Of a stretch of 29,323 nt of DNA, positions 21,854-29,323 are shown piece after piece (position 1 is the stretch's first letter; each line of letters begins with the position of its first letter). A model generated the notes under the pieces. That model was not told the DNA's origin, did no database searches, and saw only the letters and a program-made list of their open reading frames with translations. Made by a program: the position numbers and the translations under genes. The stretch comes from CAYVMD01 sp964452465 (GTDB taxonomy: Bacteria > Armatimonadota > JACIXR01), in NCBI GenBank assembly GCA_964452465.1, contig CAYVMD010000026.1, forward strand, positions 1-29,323, in the 5' to 3' direction.

Positions 21854-22585
21854 ATGGTATACACTGCCTTCTACGGTTTGCTTGCCTTTCTCGCAAGTGC
21901 GGGTGGTAGCCTGCTTGCCTTAAAAGGGGGGACAAGGGGGAATGTTTTGAAGAAACTCGTTGCCTTAAGCGGAGGGATGCTCTTCGCTTCCGCCTTTCTT
22001 CGCATAACTCCCGAGGCTTTTCACCTTCATAGGACAGCAGGAACTCTCTCTTTTCTCTTGTTCTTTCTTCTATTTTATTCGCTCGAAGATATAATGATGA
22101 TCCACAGCTGCCCGGAACATGTGGAACATTGTCCCTCCCATGTAATGGGGAAACTTGCCCTGCTAGGGCTTTCCCTTCATAGTTTGGTGGATGGAATAGC
22201 GGTGGGCAGTACCTTCAAATTTTCCCTCTCCCTGGGATTGTCGGCTTCCTTCGCTGTTATCTTTCATAAATTCGCGGATGGGCTTTCCCTTTCTTCCCTT
22301 CTTATCGCAGGTAGGACTTCCGCGAAAAGGGTGCTACTTGCTTCTTTAGGCATTGCTTTCTTCACCCTCATAGGGGCTATTTCTTCTTATACGCTCCTTG
22401 GGCATCAACCCTCCCCCGTTCTTTTGGCATCCCTCCTCGGCATATCTTCTGCCTCTTTCATTTACATTTCTGCTTCTGACCTTTTGCCCACCCTTCACAC
22501 CGAAAGGGATATCTCTCTTTCCTTCTTCTTGGCATTAGGGATGGCGATCATCGGTGTCCTCACTTTGCTCTTTCCGGCAGATTAA
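21854..22585 (+). CDS. ZIP family divalent metal transporter
   Basis: 243 residues with about eight membrane helices. Helix 4 carries LHSLVDGIAVG (His109, Asp113) and helix 5 FHKFADGLS (His138, Asp142), the paired metal-site motifs of ZIP proteins such as ZupT; RITPEAFHLH and SASDLLPTLH are the other conserved polar patches. A loop at about 84-96 is rich in His, Cys and Glu, usual for metal binding between helices 3 and 4. Zinc, iron or manganese uptake is likely; the ion cannot be told from sequence. It lies four bases after the HIT gene, and the following lipoprotein gene overlaps its end by 32 nt. Confidence 0.85.
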   Translation: MVYTAFYGLLAFLASAGGSLLALKGGTRGNVLKKLVALSGGMLFASAFLRITPEAFHLHRTAGTLSFLLFFLLFYSLEDIMMIHSCPEHVEHCPSHVMGKLALLGLSLHSLVDGIAVGSTFKFSLSLGLSASFAVIFHKFADGLSLSSLLIAGRTSAKRVLLASLGIAFFTLIGAISSYTLLGHQPSPVLLASLLGISSASFIYISASDLLPTLHTERDISLSFFLALGMAIIGVLTLLFPAD

Positions 22586-23183
22586 AATACTCTGGCTTTT
22601 TGTATTTGTTATCTTGATAGGCGGATGCGCCCGCTATCCCACGAGCATGCAACAACTAGGCGATCGTCTCGTTCTCAAGTTCACTTTGAAGGAAGAAGTG
22701 AACCCTAATTTTTATTATTTCGTTTTCATAAACAACAAAGGTGATGCTACTCAAGGGCCTTTCCCTATAGTATACGGACCTCCTTGGCCAGGAAATACTT
22801 GCGCTACCGGTTATACCCACTATGTGAGATGGACGATGGAATACTTCGCTTCCTTCATCTACGATGAAAGGGCCAAGAAGGACATCCTTTCATCTCCTCC
22901 CTTGCTCAGCCAACTCTCTCCCGATAGGCGGACCATAGAATTCACATTAACCAAGGAGTGGTTGGGAAATCCCTCCAGGATCAGTTTTAACATCATAACG
23001 GTGGATTATGTGCCTTCCGATCCCGGCTGGGTGGGAACGAGAGATATGGATTATTTGGATACCCCCATCGAGATATCTACCACCCAAAATTTTACCTATA
23101 GAGAAACTGATCATGAGGGCGATTGTAAGGATCCCGCCCTGGACATAGTCTCCTGGCAAGTGGAGGTGTTGCTTGCTAAATGA
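22554..23183 (+). CDS. Putative lipoprotein of unknown function
   Basis: 209 residues from a GTG at 22554. A hydrophobic segment (about 12-22) ends in the lipobox ILIGGC with Cys25 as likely lipidation site, so the protein should be anchored to a membrane facing the periplasm or exterior. The mature part is rich in aromatic residues and predicted beta strands (KFTLKEEVNPNFYYFVFINN, FNIITVDYV). No family is recognised. The overlap with the transporter upstream and the ATGA overlap with the ADP-ribosylglycohydrolase downstream suggest a shared transcript. The start is uncertain because no strong ribosome binding site precedes the GTG. Confidence 0.7.
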   Translation: MSSLCSFRQIKILWLFVFVILIGGCARYPTSMQQLGDRLVLKFTLKEEVNPNFYYFVFINNKGDATQGPFPIVYGPPWPGNTCATGYTHYVRWTMEYFASFIYDERAKKDILSSPPLLSQLSPDRRTIEFTLTKEWLGNPSRISFNIITVDYVPSDPGWVGTRDMDYLDTPIEISTTQNFTYRETDHEGDCKDPALDIVSWQVEVLLAK

Positions 23184-24796
23184 AAATTCTCTTCTTGGTC
23201 TCGGGGCTCCTTTTGATTTACGGGAACTTTTGCTTTAGTGAAGTCTACGAGGAACCGAGCGAATGGGAGGAAATAAGAGCAAGGATTAATCCCGTAGTGC
23301 CTTCCTATCCCCCTTTACCTCCCGACATTTATTACGATAAAGTATACGGAGCATGGCTAGGGAAATGCATTGGGGGAGCGTTGGGTATGCCAGTGGAAGG
23401 GTGGGACTCTTCCGCCATAAGAGAAAGGTATGGGGAGATAGGATATCATAATTATTTGAGCTATTTTCGTAGATACCAATTGGTTGGATGGTCGGGAGAA
23501 GTATCTTCTATAGAAGTAGAGAAAGATGGCGATTGGCACCTAAGGGAAATTTCCGGCGAGGTGCCCGACCTCCCGTCAGGTGCTTTTGCTAATCCAATTA
23601 TAGGGCTATCCTTCGAATTCGCGCGAGAGAGAAGCATATTGGAAATAAGAAATGTGAAGATCAAAGGCAAGGAGGATTGGAGAGACGATGTATGGGTAGC
23701 GGATGAAGGAGGATGTAGGGAAATCGGGGAGATATATAGGCTGGAATTCTCGCCTAACGGTAGGGCGTGGCTCCGCTTGGACCAACGGAAGGGTAGATTA
23801 TTAAATATGAAGCAGGGGCAAAGGATTAGTATAGTGTTGGAGATTCGTTGGATCGAAGGGGCAAACAAAGTGGGGTTGGCCTTTGACTTTCTTAAGAGAA
23901 GGTTGCAGGGGGGCTTTGGTCCTGACGACGATACTGCTTACCAGATAGTGGATCTTCATACATTGGAGACGCACGGTTTGGATATTACTTCCTCCCAGTT
24001 GGGAAGGGAATGGGTGGAGCATCTTCCCGTTGCTTGTACTGCGGAAGCGGTAGCGCTGGAGAACTTGAAGAAGGGAATCCAACCCCCTTTGTCCGCTCGA
24101 ACGAATAACCCCATGAGCGAGTGGATAGGCGCCCAAATAAGAGGGGAAATATGGGGACTTATCGCTCCCGGGCTACCTCAGGTGGCAGTGGAGTACGCCT
24201 ATAAGGATGCTGTGATATCTCACACCGGCAACGGAATATATGGGGAACTCTTCGTCTCCGCCTTGATCTCCTATGCGTTCTATGAGAAGGATGTGGAGAA
24301 ACTAATCACCCTTGCGTTGTCTTGGATCCCACCCCGCTCGAGGTTTAGGGAAGTAGTGGAGGATGTTATGAGGTGGCATAAAGAGTATGCGGATTGGCGA
24401 GATGCTTTTGAAAGGCTAAAGGCGAAATGGGGAGGATATGGCTGGGTTCATACCTTACCCAATATTGGAGTTGTAATATTGGCGCTTCTTTATGGAGAGG
24501 ACAAGTTAGACGCATTGGTCATGCGTCCTTCTTGCCCTCCTTCGGAGGACGATTTTGGTAGGTCGCTATGCATTGCCTGTATGTGTGGATGGGATACCGA
24601 TTGCAATTGTGCCACGGTGGGAGCTATTTTAGGCTGCATAAAAGGAGCGAAAGGGATAGAGAACAAATGGAAGGCACCGATTAGGGATTTGTTCCGTTCC
24701 TATGTAAGGGGCTTCGAGGAGTGGAATATCCTCGAGCTTTGCGAAAGGATAAAGAGGATAGGAGAAAAGGTACTGGCTCGTCAGGTTAAAAAGTGA
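23180..24796 (+). CDS. Secreted ADP-ribosylglycohydrolase (DraG/ARH fold) with inserted domain
   Basis: 538 residues with a signal peptide (about 1-20), unusual because most of this family is cytoplasmic. The fold markers are GAWLGKCIGGALGMPVEGW (57-75), the metal site GPDDDTAY (Asp249-Asp251), HTGNGIYGELFVSAL and the second metal site CGWDTDCNCATVGAILG (Asp472, Asp474). Between the first two markers lies an extra beta-rich stretch (about 104-243) not found in compact family members; it could be a binding module. Residues 440-457 include a 16-residue insertion encoded by a palindromic element: without it the sequence reads LLYGEDDFGRSL, as expected for the family. The ATG overlaps the lipoprotein stop by four bases. 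The family removes ADP-ribose from proteins or small molecules, but extracellular members may act on other N- or O-glycosidic bonds. Confidence 0.87.
   Translation: MKILFLVSGLLLIYGNFCFSEVYEEPSEWEEIRARINPVVPSYPPLPPDIYYDKVYGAWLGKCIGGALGMPVEGWDSSAIRERYGEIGYHNYLSYFRRYQLVGWSGEVSSIEVEKDGDWHLREISGEVPDLPSGAFANPIIGLSFEFARERSILEIRNVKIKGKEDWRDDVWVADEGGCREIGEIYRLEFSPNGRAWLRLDQRKGRLLNMKQGQRISIVLEIRWIEGANKVGLAFDFLKRRLQGGFGPDDDTAYQIVDLHTLETHGLDITSSQLGREWVEHLPVACTAEAVALENLKKGIQPPLSARTNNPMSEWIGAQIRGEIWGLIAPGLPQVAVEYAYKDAVISHTGNGIYGELFVSALISYAFYEKDVEKLITLALSWIPPRSRFREVVEDVMRWHKEYADWRDAFERLKAKWGGYGWVHTLPNIGVVILALLYGEDKLDALVMRPSCPPSEDDFGRSLCIACMCGWDTDCNCATVGAILGCIKGAKGIENKWKAPIRDLFRSYVRGFEEWNILELCERIKRIGEKVLARQVKK
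24497..24552 (+). repeat. In-frame palindromic insertion inside the ADP-ribosylglycohydrolase gene, with direct repeats
   Basis: GACGCAT (24509-24515) pairs perfectly with ATGCGTC (24521-24527) around a 5-nt loop, and CCTCC (24536-24540) with GGAGG (24544-24548) around TTC. GAGGAC occurs at 24497-24502 and 24545-24550, exactly 48 nt (16 codons) apart, like a target duplication. Removing 48 nt gives the uninterrupted family sequence. Bases 24523-24552 align with 15896-15925 in purH at 25 of 30 positions, in the same reading frame (Pro-Ser-x-x-Pro-Ser-Glu in both). Confidence 0.75.
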
Positions 24797-25787
24797 ACCT
24801 CTTTTGGCGTAGGAGATAAGCAAAGAAGGGAGCTCCTAACAGGGCGGTGATCGCTCCCACGGGCAGTTCGGCGGGAGCGATGAGGAGTTTGGCCAAGGTA
24901 TCAGCAAGGAGAAGGAGTATTGCCCCTACTAAGAAGGCGGAAGGCAAGAGCTTTCTATGATGGATACCGATCAACCGGCGAGCAATATGAGGAGCGATGA
25001 GCCCTACGAAGCCTATTATCCCACAAGTGGAAACCGCGCTTGCCACTAAGAGCGAGGAGAAGAAGATTATCCATAACTTCGCTTTCTTAACATCTACGCC
25101 GAGGTAGCCTGCGGTTTCCTCTCCGAGGACGAAGGCGTCTAACTCTCGCCAGAAGGAAAGGAGAGCGACAAAACCCGCAAGGGTGGGGAGAAACGCTATT
25201 CGGAGGCTTTTCCATTCTGCGTTGGACAAACTTCCCATTAGCCAAAGTAGGATCCTATAGGCATCTTCTCCGGAGACCGAGAGAAGCAAGGTAACCAAGG
25301 ACCATAGAAATGCTCCCACCACAACGCCTGCTAAAATGATCGTTTCCAAAGGCATTTCCCTCTCCATCCTAGCGACGGCTATGACTAAAAGGAGGGAAAA
25401 AAAGGACCCCAAGGAAGCCATCAATGGTATACCCATGCCGTAGAAAATGCTTTCCAATCCCAGAAAAAAGCCCAATACTGCTCCTAAACCTGCTCCTCCC
25501 GACATCCCTAATACATAAGGATCGGCGAGGGGATTCATGAGCAATCCTTGAAGGGAAGCACCTGCAATTCCTAAGGAGGCTCCGCAGAGAATTGCCAGGA
25601 GAGCTCGAGGGCATCTTATCTCCCAAAATATTACTCCTTCTGGAGAAGAAGGATGGGTTATGGCGAACCAAATCTTCCCCAGAGGAAGGGGGGTGGGGCC
25701 AAGAGATAGAGAAAGAAAAAATGCAAGCAATAAAACAAAAAGAAGGAGAGACACGCTGTATCTACTTTCTATTTGTGTTGAACTCAT
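24786..25787 (-). CDS. FecCD/BtuC family ABC transporter permease
   Basis: 333 residues with about ten membrane helices. Family blocks are IRCPRALLAILCGASLGIAGASLQGLLMNPLADPYVLGMSGGAGLG, GFVGLIAPHIARRLIG (the coupling region for the ATPase), LLLADTLAKLL and ELPVGAITALLGAPFFAYLL. These proteins move Fe(III)-siderophores, haem or cobalamin together with a binding protein and an ATPase. Neither partner is visible in this window: the gene ends in an 11-bp convergent overlap with the ADP-ribosylglycohydrolase. The ATG at 25787 overlaps the upstream carboxypeptidase by 26 nt. Its ligand cannot be told; partners must be elsewhere in the genome. Confidence 0.9.
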   Translation of the reverse strand: MSSTQIESRYSVSLLLFVLLLAFFLSLSLGPTPLPLGKIWFAITHPSSPEGVIFWEIRCPRALLAILCGASLGIAGASLQGLLMNPLADPYVLGMSGGAGLGAVLGFFLGLESIFYGMGIPLMASLGSFFSLLLVIAVARMEREMPLETIILAGVVVGAFLWSLVTLLLSVSGEDAYRILLWLMGSLSNAEWKSLRIAFLPTLAGFVALLSFWRELDAFVLGEETAGYLGVDVKKAKLWIIFFSSLLVASAVSTCGIIGFVGLIAPHIARRLIGIHHRKLLPSAFLVGAILLLLADTLAKLLIAPAELPVGAITALLGAPFFAYLLRQKRFTF

Positions 25788-26907
25788 CTCGAATTCTCTC
25801 TATTAATAGGAGAAAAACACATAGGGAACAGAACCTCAGGAAGTAGGAGAAGAAAAGCCTTGCGTAGGTAGGGTGAACGGGGTTCCCCGCCAATATATCC
25901 ACCGTTCCTTCCCGCTTTCCATCAACGAATATCTCTAATACTCCTACCTCTTCATTCTCCTTGATGGGCGCACTCTTTTTAAAGAGCTTTTCTTTTGTGG
26001 AGATCGCATGATCCTCATTGGAAGGGAAAACAAAAACTATGTCTTTCTCCGCTAAAAGGGAAAGATAGGGAGGGTTACCTTCCACTTTCACGAATTTGAA
26101 TGGAATGCCTTTACGAGCGACGAAATAGGGACGGAAATTATTGAAGCCATATTCCAGAAGAGAAATGGCGTCATTCCATACATTGGGGTCATTCAGGAGC
26201 ACGGCTATAAGTTCCCAGTTGCCTTTCTTCGCGCTTGCTACAAGGCATTTACCCGCTTCAAGGGTGTATCCCGTTTTTACCCCTGTGGCATAAGGGTAGA
26301 GATCGAGAAGTTTATTCTTGTTCACGAGGAGCTTGTCCTTTTGATTGATGGAGCGTTCTATGGTGAGGGTTCGTGTTGCCGCCAATTTCCTGAAAAAAGG
26401 ATCCTGCATGGCGTAACGAGTAATCAATGCTAAATCATAGGCTGTAGAGTAGTGGAAAGGATGGGGAAGCCCGTTACTATTTGCAAAATGGGTATCCTGG
26501 GCACCCATTTCATAGGCGAAATGATTCATAATATCCACAAATTGCTCTTCCGATCCCGCGATATGTTCAGCAGCCGCGACACAGGCATCGTTGGCGGAGC
26601 GAAGAAGGATCCCCGCCAATAAATCCCTTAGGGATATCCTTTCCCCTTTCCTTAATCCGAGGGAGGATGCCTCCACATGCGTCGGTTTTTCCCCCACGGT
26701 AACGATGTCGTTCAAATTGCCCTTCTGTATGATGGTTATGGCGGTAAGTATTTTTGTTAGGCTTGCGGGTGGTAATCTCTCCCTTTCATTATCCGCCCAG
26801 AGAACCCTCCCCGAAGCGAGGTCCATTAGTATAGCGCTCTTAGCTTGGATGTTCGGCTGAGAGAGAACCGGTGGCAGTAGGCAGAGAAAGAGGATCCATT
26901 TTCTCAA
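25762..26907 (-). CDS. D-alanyl-D-alanine carboxypeptidase (penicillin-binding protein 5/DacF type)
   Basis: Trims the terminal D-Ala from peptidoglycan stem peptides. The start is taken as TTG at 26907, whose TTGA overlaps the trpS stop; earlier in-frame starts would add 28 Gly/Arg-rich residues before the signal peptide. The 381-residue product has a signal peptide (about 1-17), the SxxK motif Ser49-Leu-Thr-Lys52, SxN at Ser104-Ala-Asn106 and KTG at 211-213, then a PBP5-type C-terminal beta domain and a C-terminal hydrophobic anchor with a basic tail. Placement after mreBCD fits a role in cell-wall shaping. Confidence 0.92.
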   Translation of the reverse strand: MRKWILFLCLLPPVLSQPNIQAKSAILMDLASGRVLWADNERERLPPASLTKILTAITIIQKGNLNDIVTVGEKPTHVEASSLGLRKGERISLRDLLAGILLRSANDACVAAAEHIAGSEEQFVDIMNHFAYEMGAQDTHFANSNGLPHPFHYSTAYDLALITRYAMQDPFFRKLAATRTLTIERSINQKDKLLVNKNKLLDLYPYATGVKTGYTLEAGKCLVASAKKGNWELIAVLLNDPNVWNDAISLLEYGFNNFRPYFVARKGIPFKFVKVEGNPPYLSLLAEKDIVFVFPSNEDHAISTKEKLFKKSAPIKENEEVGVLEIFVDGKREGTVDILAGNPVHPTYARLFFSYFLRFCSLCVFLLLIERIRDEFNTNRK

Positions 26908-27902
26908 ATCCCCATCACCGCCCTCACTTCCTCCATAGTTGCGCGGGCTACCTCCCTTGCCTTCTTTGCTCCTTCCTCTAAGATCTCCCATATAAGAGAG
27001 GGATTTTGCTCCAATTTGTTCCTTCTTTCTCTTATCGGTTCTAAAACTTTCAAAAGTGCCTCAGCACACAAGGCTTTGCATTCCACACAACCTATCCTAG
27101 CAGATCGACAATCTTCTGCTATCTCTTCTTTCTGTTGAGCATTATAAAGGGAATGATAGGCGAAAACGGGGCATTCGTCGGGATGCCCCGGATCGTTGCG
27201 ATATATCCTCTTTGGATCGGTGAACATGTTCCTTACCTTTAAGCGAATGACCTCTGAAGCGTCCGAAAGGAATATGCAGTTATCGTAGGACTTTGACATC
27301 TTCCGCCCATCGATTCCGGGCAGTAAGGGCGCTTCCCCTATAATTGGTTGGGGTTCGGGGAAGATGGGCTTGTAGAGGAAATTGAACCTCCGAGCGATGT
27401 CCCTGGTCATCTCCAAGTGGGGGAGTTGGTCCTTTCCTACGGGGACAAAATCCGCCTTGTATATCAATATATCTGCTGCCTGTAGGACAGGGTAGCCCAA
27501 AAGCCCATAGTTTATCTTCGTTAACTCCTCTTCATTCTCGATAAGTCCCATATCCCTCGCTTGTTCCTTAACGGTGGGGTTTCTTAGAAGCCAAGGGGTA
27601 GGAGTGATCATGGAGAGGAGAAGGTGTAGTTCCGCGTGTTCCTTTACCTGGGATTGAAGGAATATAGAGCCTCTCTCCGGATCCAGTCCAGCGCTCAGAA
27701 AATCCATGGCCACTTCTAATATATTAGTTTTGATCTCCCTTGGGTTCTCGTAGTCGGTGGTCAAAGCGTGCCAATCCGCTATCATCCAGAAGCACTGGAA
27801 TTCCTCTTGAAGGGCAACCCATTGCTTGAGGGCACCTTCCAAATTACCAAGGTGCAGTTTACCTGTAGGGCGCATCCCGCTTAATATTCTTCTCTTCTTC
27901 AA
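26904..27902 (-). CDS. trpS: Tryptophanyl-tRNA synthetase
   Basis: 332 residues from the TTG at 27902, which has GGAGG seven bases upstream; another TTG at 27908 is only one base from that site and is rejected. Class I synthetase motifs are PTGKLHLGN (HIGH equivalent, 12-20) and KMSKS (201-205 in GIDGRKMSKSYDN). SGMRPTGKLHLGNLEGAL, YPVLQAADILIYKADFVPVGKDQ and LEMTRDIARRFN are typical of bacterial TrpS. The C-terminal region has the usual Cys-rich CRSARIGCVECK helix. It lies 16 nt after mreD and overlaps the carboxypeptidase gene, an essential gene embedded in a cell-shape run. Confidence 0.96.
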   Translation of the reverse strand: MKKRRILSGMRPTGKLHLGNLEGALKQWVALQEEFQCFWMIADWHALTTDYENPREIKTNILEVAMDFLSAGLDPERGSIFLQSQVKEHAELHLLLSMITPTPWLLRNPTVKEQARDMGLIENEEELTKINYGLLGYPVLQAADILIYKADFVPVGKDQLPHLEMTRDIARRFNFLYKPIFPEPQPIIGEAPLLPGIDGRKMSKSYDNCIFLSDASEVIRLKVRNMFTDPKRIYRNDPGHPDECPVFAYHSLYNAQQKEEIAEDCRSARIGCVECKALCAEALLKVLEPIRERRNKLEQNPSLIWEILEEGAKKAREVARATMEEVRAVMGI

Positions 27903-27918
27903 GAGCAAGCCTCCTTTC

Positions 27919-28404
27919 TTACCTTGAAGTCCTTTCTAACTCCAGGAAAGGAAGAAATAAATAGCTAAAGAATTTGTTAAATAAAGGAGCAAAAAGAGCA
28001 TTGATCAATGCCTTAGTAAGGAGCAACCGTAGTCCCAAATAGGTAAACGGGTGAGGATATAGGAAGAGGAAAAGAAGATCACACACCAAGGTCCCCAAAA
28101 AGGTAAGCAGGGATACCGCTAAAGGGTGTTCCCTAACCACTATGCCTTTAAGCATTCCTCCTGCCCATCCTAACAGGGTTCGTGTGAAAATGAAAGTTCC
28201 CATAGCATAACCAGCATAAGTCCCCTCAAGAAAACCCGCCAAGAACCCATATAGGACACCTTCATTGCTACCTCTCCACAGACCTAAAAGGATGACGAAG
28301 GGGATCAAAAGATCTATTCCTCCATAATGAAGAGGGAAAATAGGAGATTGTTGAAACAGAAAAACAAAAATAAAAAGGAGGAAAACCCCCAAATACCGCT
28401 TCAT
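27919..28404 (-). CDS. mreD: Rod shape-determining protein MreD
   Basis: 161 residues, almost entirely hydrophobic, with about five or six membrane helices. GGIDLLIPFVILLGLWRGSNEGVLYGFLAGFLEGTYAGYAMGTF is the characteristic MreD core. It works with MreC and the MreB filament to guide lateral wall synthesis. The ATG overlaps the mreC stop as ATGA, so the two are probably translationally coupled. Confidence 0.9.
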   Translation of the reverse strand: MKRYLGVFLLFIFVFLFQQSPIFPLHYGGIDLLIPFVILLGLWRGSNEGVLYGFLAGFLEGTYAGYAMGTFIFTRTLLGWAGGMLKGIVVREHPLAVSLLTFLGTLVCDLLFLFLYPHPFTYLGLRLLLTKALINALFAPLFNKFFSYLFLPFLELERTSR

Positions 28405-29186
28405 TTTAGGACCAATACCTCTTCTAAACGATTGAAATTCACCGCCGGTTTTACATCAGCCCATACCGAAAAGGTGTGTTTTTCTTCACGGATTCGGACG
28501 ATTTCTCCAATGAGTATACCTTTAGGATAGGTTCCACCCATCCCTGAAGTGATAATCACATCCCCCTGGTTTATCCGGGCATCATACGGGAGATAGGTTA
28601 GAAGAAGAAAGCTATCTCCTGTTCCTTTGATTATCCCTACCTCTCGAGAAGACTGCACCATTGCTCCTACGCCACTTTGTGGATGGGTGAGAGTCATAAC
28701 TATAGCGGTGTCCTTCGCTATCTTAATCACCCTTCCTACCAAGCCTTCTGGAGCAATAACGGCTTTGCCCGCCTCGACTCCGTCGTCCTTTCCCTTATCT
28801 ATAACGAAGGTATGAGAGCCTGGGACCCTAGCTATAACTCTTGCGGAAATGGTGCCAAGAGGAAGAGAGGTTTTGAGGGAAAGGATCTTCTCCAAGCGTT
28901 GCTTTTCTAAAATAGCCTCTTGTGCACTAACAAATTCCTGTCTATATGCAGATAGTATTTGTTTGAGGAGGGCGTTTTCCCTTTTTAGGGAAGAATAGGA
29001 GCGGAAATAACTCGATATTTTGAAAGGGATAGCGGTTAAGCTGTTGATAATCTTCTCAAAAGGGGAGAGGATATAAAATGCTATCTCACCAAGGGGAGTT
29101 ACCCTCTTAGCAGCGAAGCGACCCTCTATTATGCCGAAACTCATGCTTAAGACGAAGGCCAAGCCAAGGGCGAAGAACCTCTTCAT
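28401..29186 (-). CDS. mreC: Rod shape-determining protein MreC
   Basis: 261 residues: an N-terminal membrane anchor (about 3-20), a coiled coil (about 62-105, SLKRENALLKQILSAYRQEF onward) and a periplasmic double beta-barrel domain (about 112-261) with VIARVPGSHTFVIDKGKDDGVEAGKAVIAPEGLVGRV, the typical MreC block, then GDVIITSGMGGTYPKGILIGEI. MreC links the wall-synthesis enzymes to MreB and MreD. It starts four bases after mreB. Confidence 0.94.
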   Translation of the reverse strand: MKRFFALGLAFVLSMSFGIIEGRFAAKRVTPLGEIAFYILSPFEKIINSLTAIPFKISSYFRSYSSLKRENALLKQILSAYRQEFVSAQEAILEKQRLEKILSLKTSLPLGTISARVIARVPGSHTFVIDKGKDDGVEAGKAVIAPEGLVGRVIKIAKDTAIVMTLTHPQSGVGAMVQSSREVGIIKGTGDSFLLLTYLPYDARINQGDVIITSGMGGTYPKGILIGEIVRIREEKHTFSVWADVKPAVNFNRLEEVLVLK

Positions 29187-29190
29187 AATC

Positions 29191-29323
29191 TTAGGACAAG
29201 GAAGAACGACCTATGAGCACATTTCGCAGGGCTGAGGAGAGGTGGAGTTCTTCTAAGAATTTACCTGCTCCCAATACCACCGATGTTAGGGGATCGTCAT
29301 CCACTACCACGGGGATCCCTGTT
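29191..29323 (-). CDS. mreB: Actin-like cell-shape protein MreB, C-terminal end only
   Basis: The last 43 codons of a minus-strand gene that continues past the window end. The residues read TGIPVVVDDDPLTSVVLGAGK followed by FLEEL, the well-known C-terminal MreB pattern (TGIPVxVAEDPLxxVALGAGKxLE). The stop at 29193-29191 is four bases before mreC. The rest of the protein is outside the window. Confidence 0.9.
   Translation of the reverse strand, partial: TGIPVVVDDDPLTSVVLGAGKFLEELHLSSALRNVLIGRSSLS

Noticed and set aside
25635..25652. CTCC-AGAA-GGAG hairpin in the FecCD gene (minus strand) preceded by CCTTCTT, similar to the ADP-ribosylglycohydrolase element.
   Set aside because: It lies in a loop of variable length in this family and has no clear first hairpin or direct repeats; it could be chance in pyrimidine-rich coding DNA.
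26908..26991. An N-terminal extension of 28 residues on the D-Ala-D-Ala carboxypeptidase.
   Set aside because: It lies wholly within the trpS coding region, is Gly/Arg-rich, and would bury the signal peptide; the TTG start overlapping the trpS stop fits better.

Overview
The window looks like the chromosome of a rod-shaped, two-membrane, probably thermophilic bacterium. A secretin implies an outer membrane, mreB-mreC-mreD implies a rod, and the proteins are rich in Glu, Lys and Arg. Secreted sugar-hydrolase-like proteins with FN3 and LamG modules beside a type IV pilus cluster recall Armatimonadota and similar deep-branching polysaccharide degraders. This placement is an inference from gene content, not a database result.

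Layout. (1) 1-13957, plus strand: a tight run of the 3' part of pilQ, then pilB, pilT and pilC (type IV pilus); a secreted clan GH-A-like glycosidase; a 1225-residue secreted GH67/GH20-type multidomain protein; a GT-C-fold membrane protein; and a divergent phosphofructokinase. Spacings are mostly overlaps or a few bases, so pilus, extracellular glycan attack and sugar catabolism look co-transcribed. (2) 13958-14717: 760 bp without a convincing gene but rich in hairpins, ending in a purH promoter; purH follows. (3) 16319-19620, minus strand: Lrp/AsnC regulator, AlaT/PatA-like aminotransferase, SplB-like radical SAM protein and a double-GNAT acetyltransferase. (4) 19755-24796, plus strand, divergent from (3): cyclophilin-like-fold protein, mtaB, HIT hydrolase, ZIP transporter, a lipoprotein, and a secreted ADP-ribosylglycohydrolase. 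(5) 24786-29323, minus strand: mreB (partial), mreC, mreD, trpS, a D-Ala-D-Ala carboxypeptidase and a lone FecCD permease, nearly all overlapping.

Most interesting signal: a small two-hairpin palindromic element seems to have inserted in frame into two unrelated genes. In the ADP-ribosylglycohydrolase, 48 nt at 24497-24544 are flanked by a GAGGAC direct repeat, and removing them restores the sequence expected for the family. In purH, about 42 nt at 15873-15914 are flanked by TCGGA repeats and lie where other PurH proteins are shorter. The two copies share 25 of 30 aligned bases and the same reading frame. Related two-hairpin structures lie in the intergenic region at 14435-14490 and 14035-14107. 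This resembles the protein-coding palindromic repeats known from Rickettsia, but in a different kind of organism and much shorter.

Other points of note: an inverted repeat whose arms cover both -35 boxes of the divergent lrp/cyclophilin-like promoters; an ADP-ribosylglycohydrolase with a signal peptide and an extra inserted domain; unusual active-site residues in the phosphofructokinase; and an 18-nt tandem repeat encoding a glycine-rich loop in the secretin.
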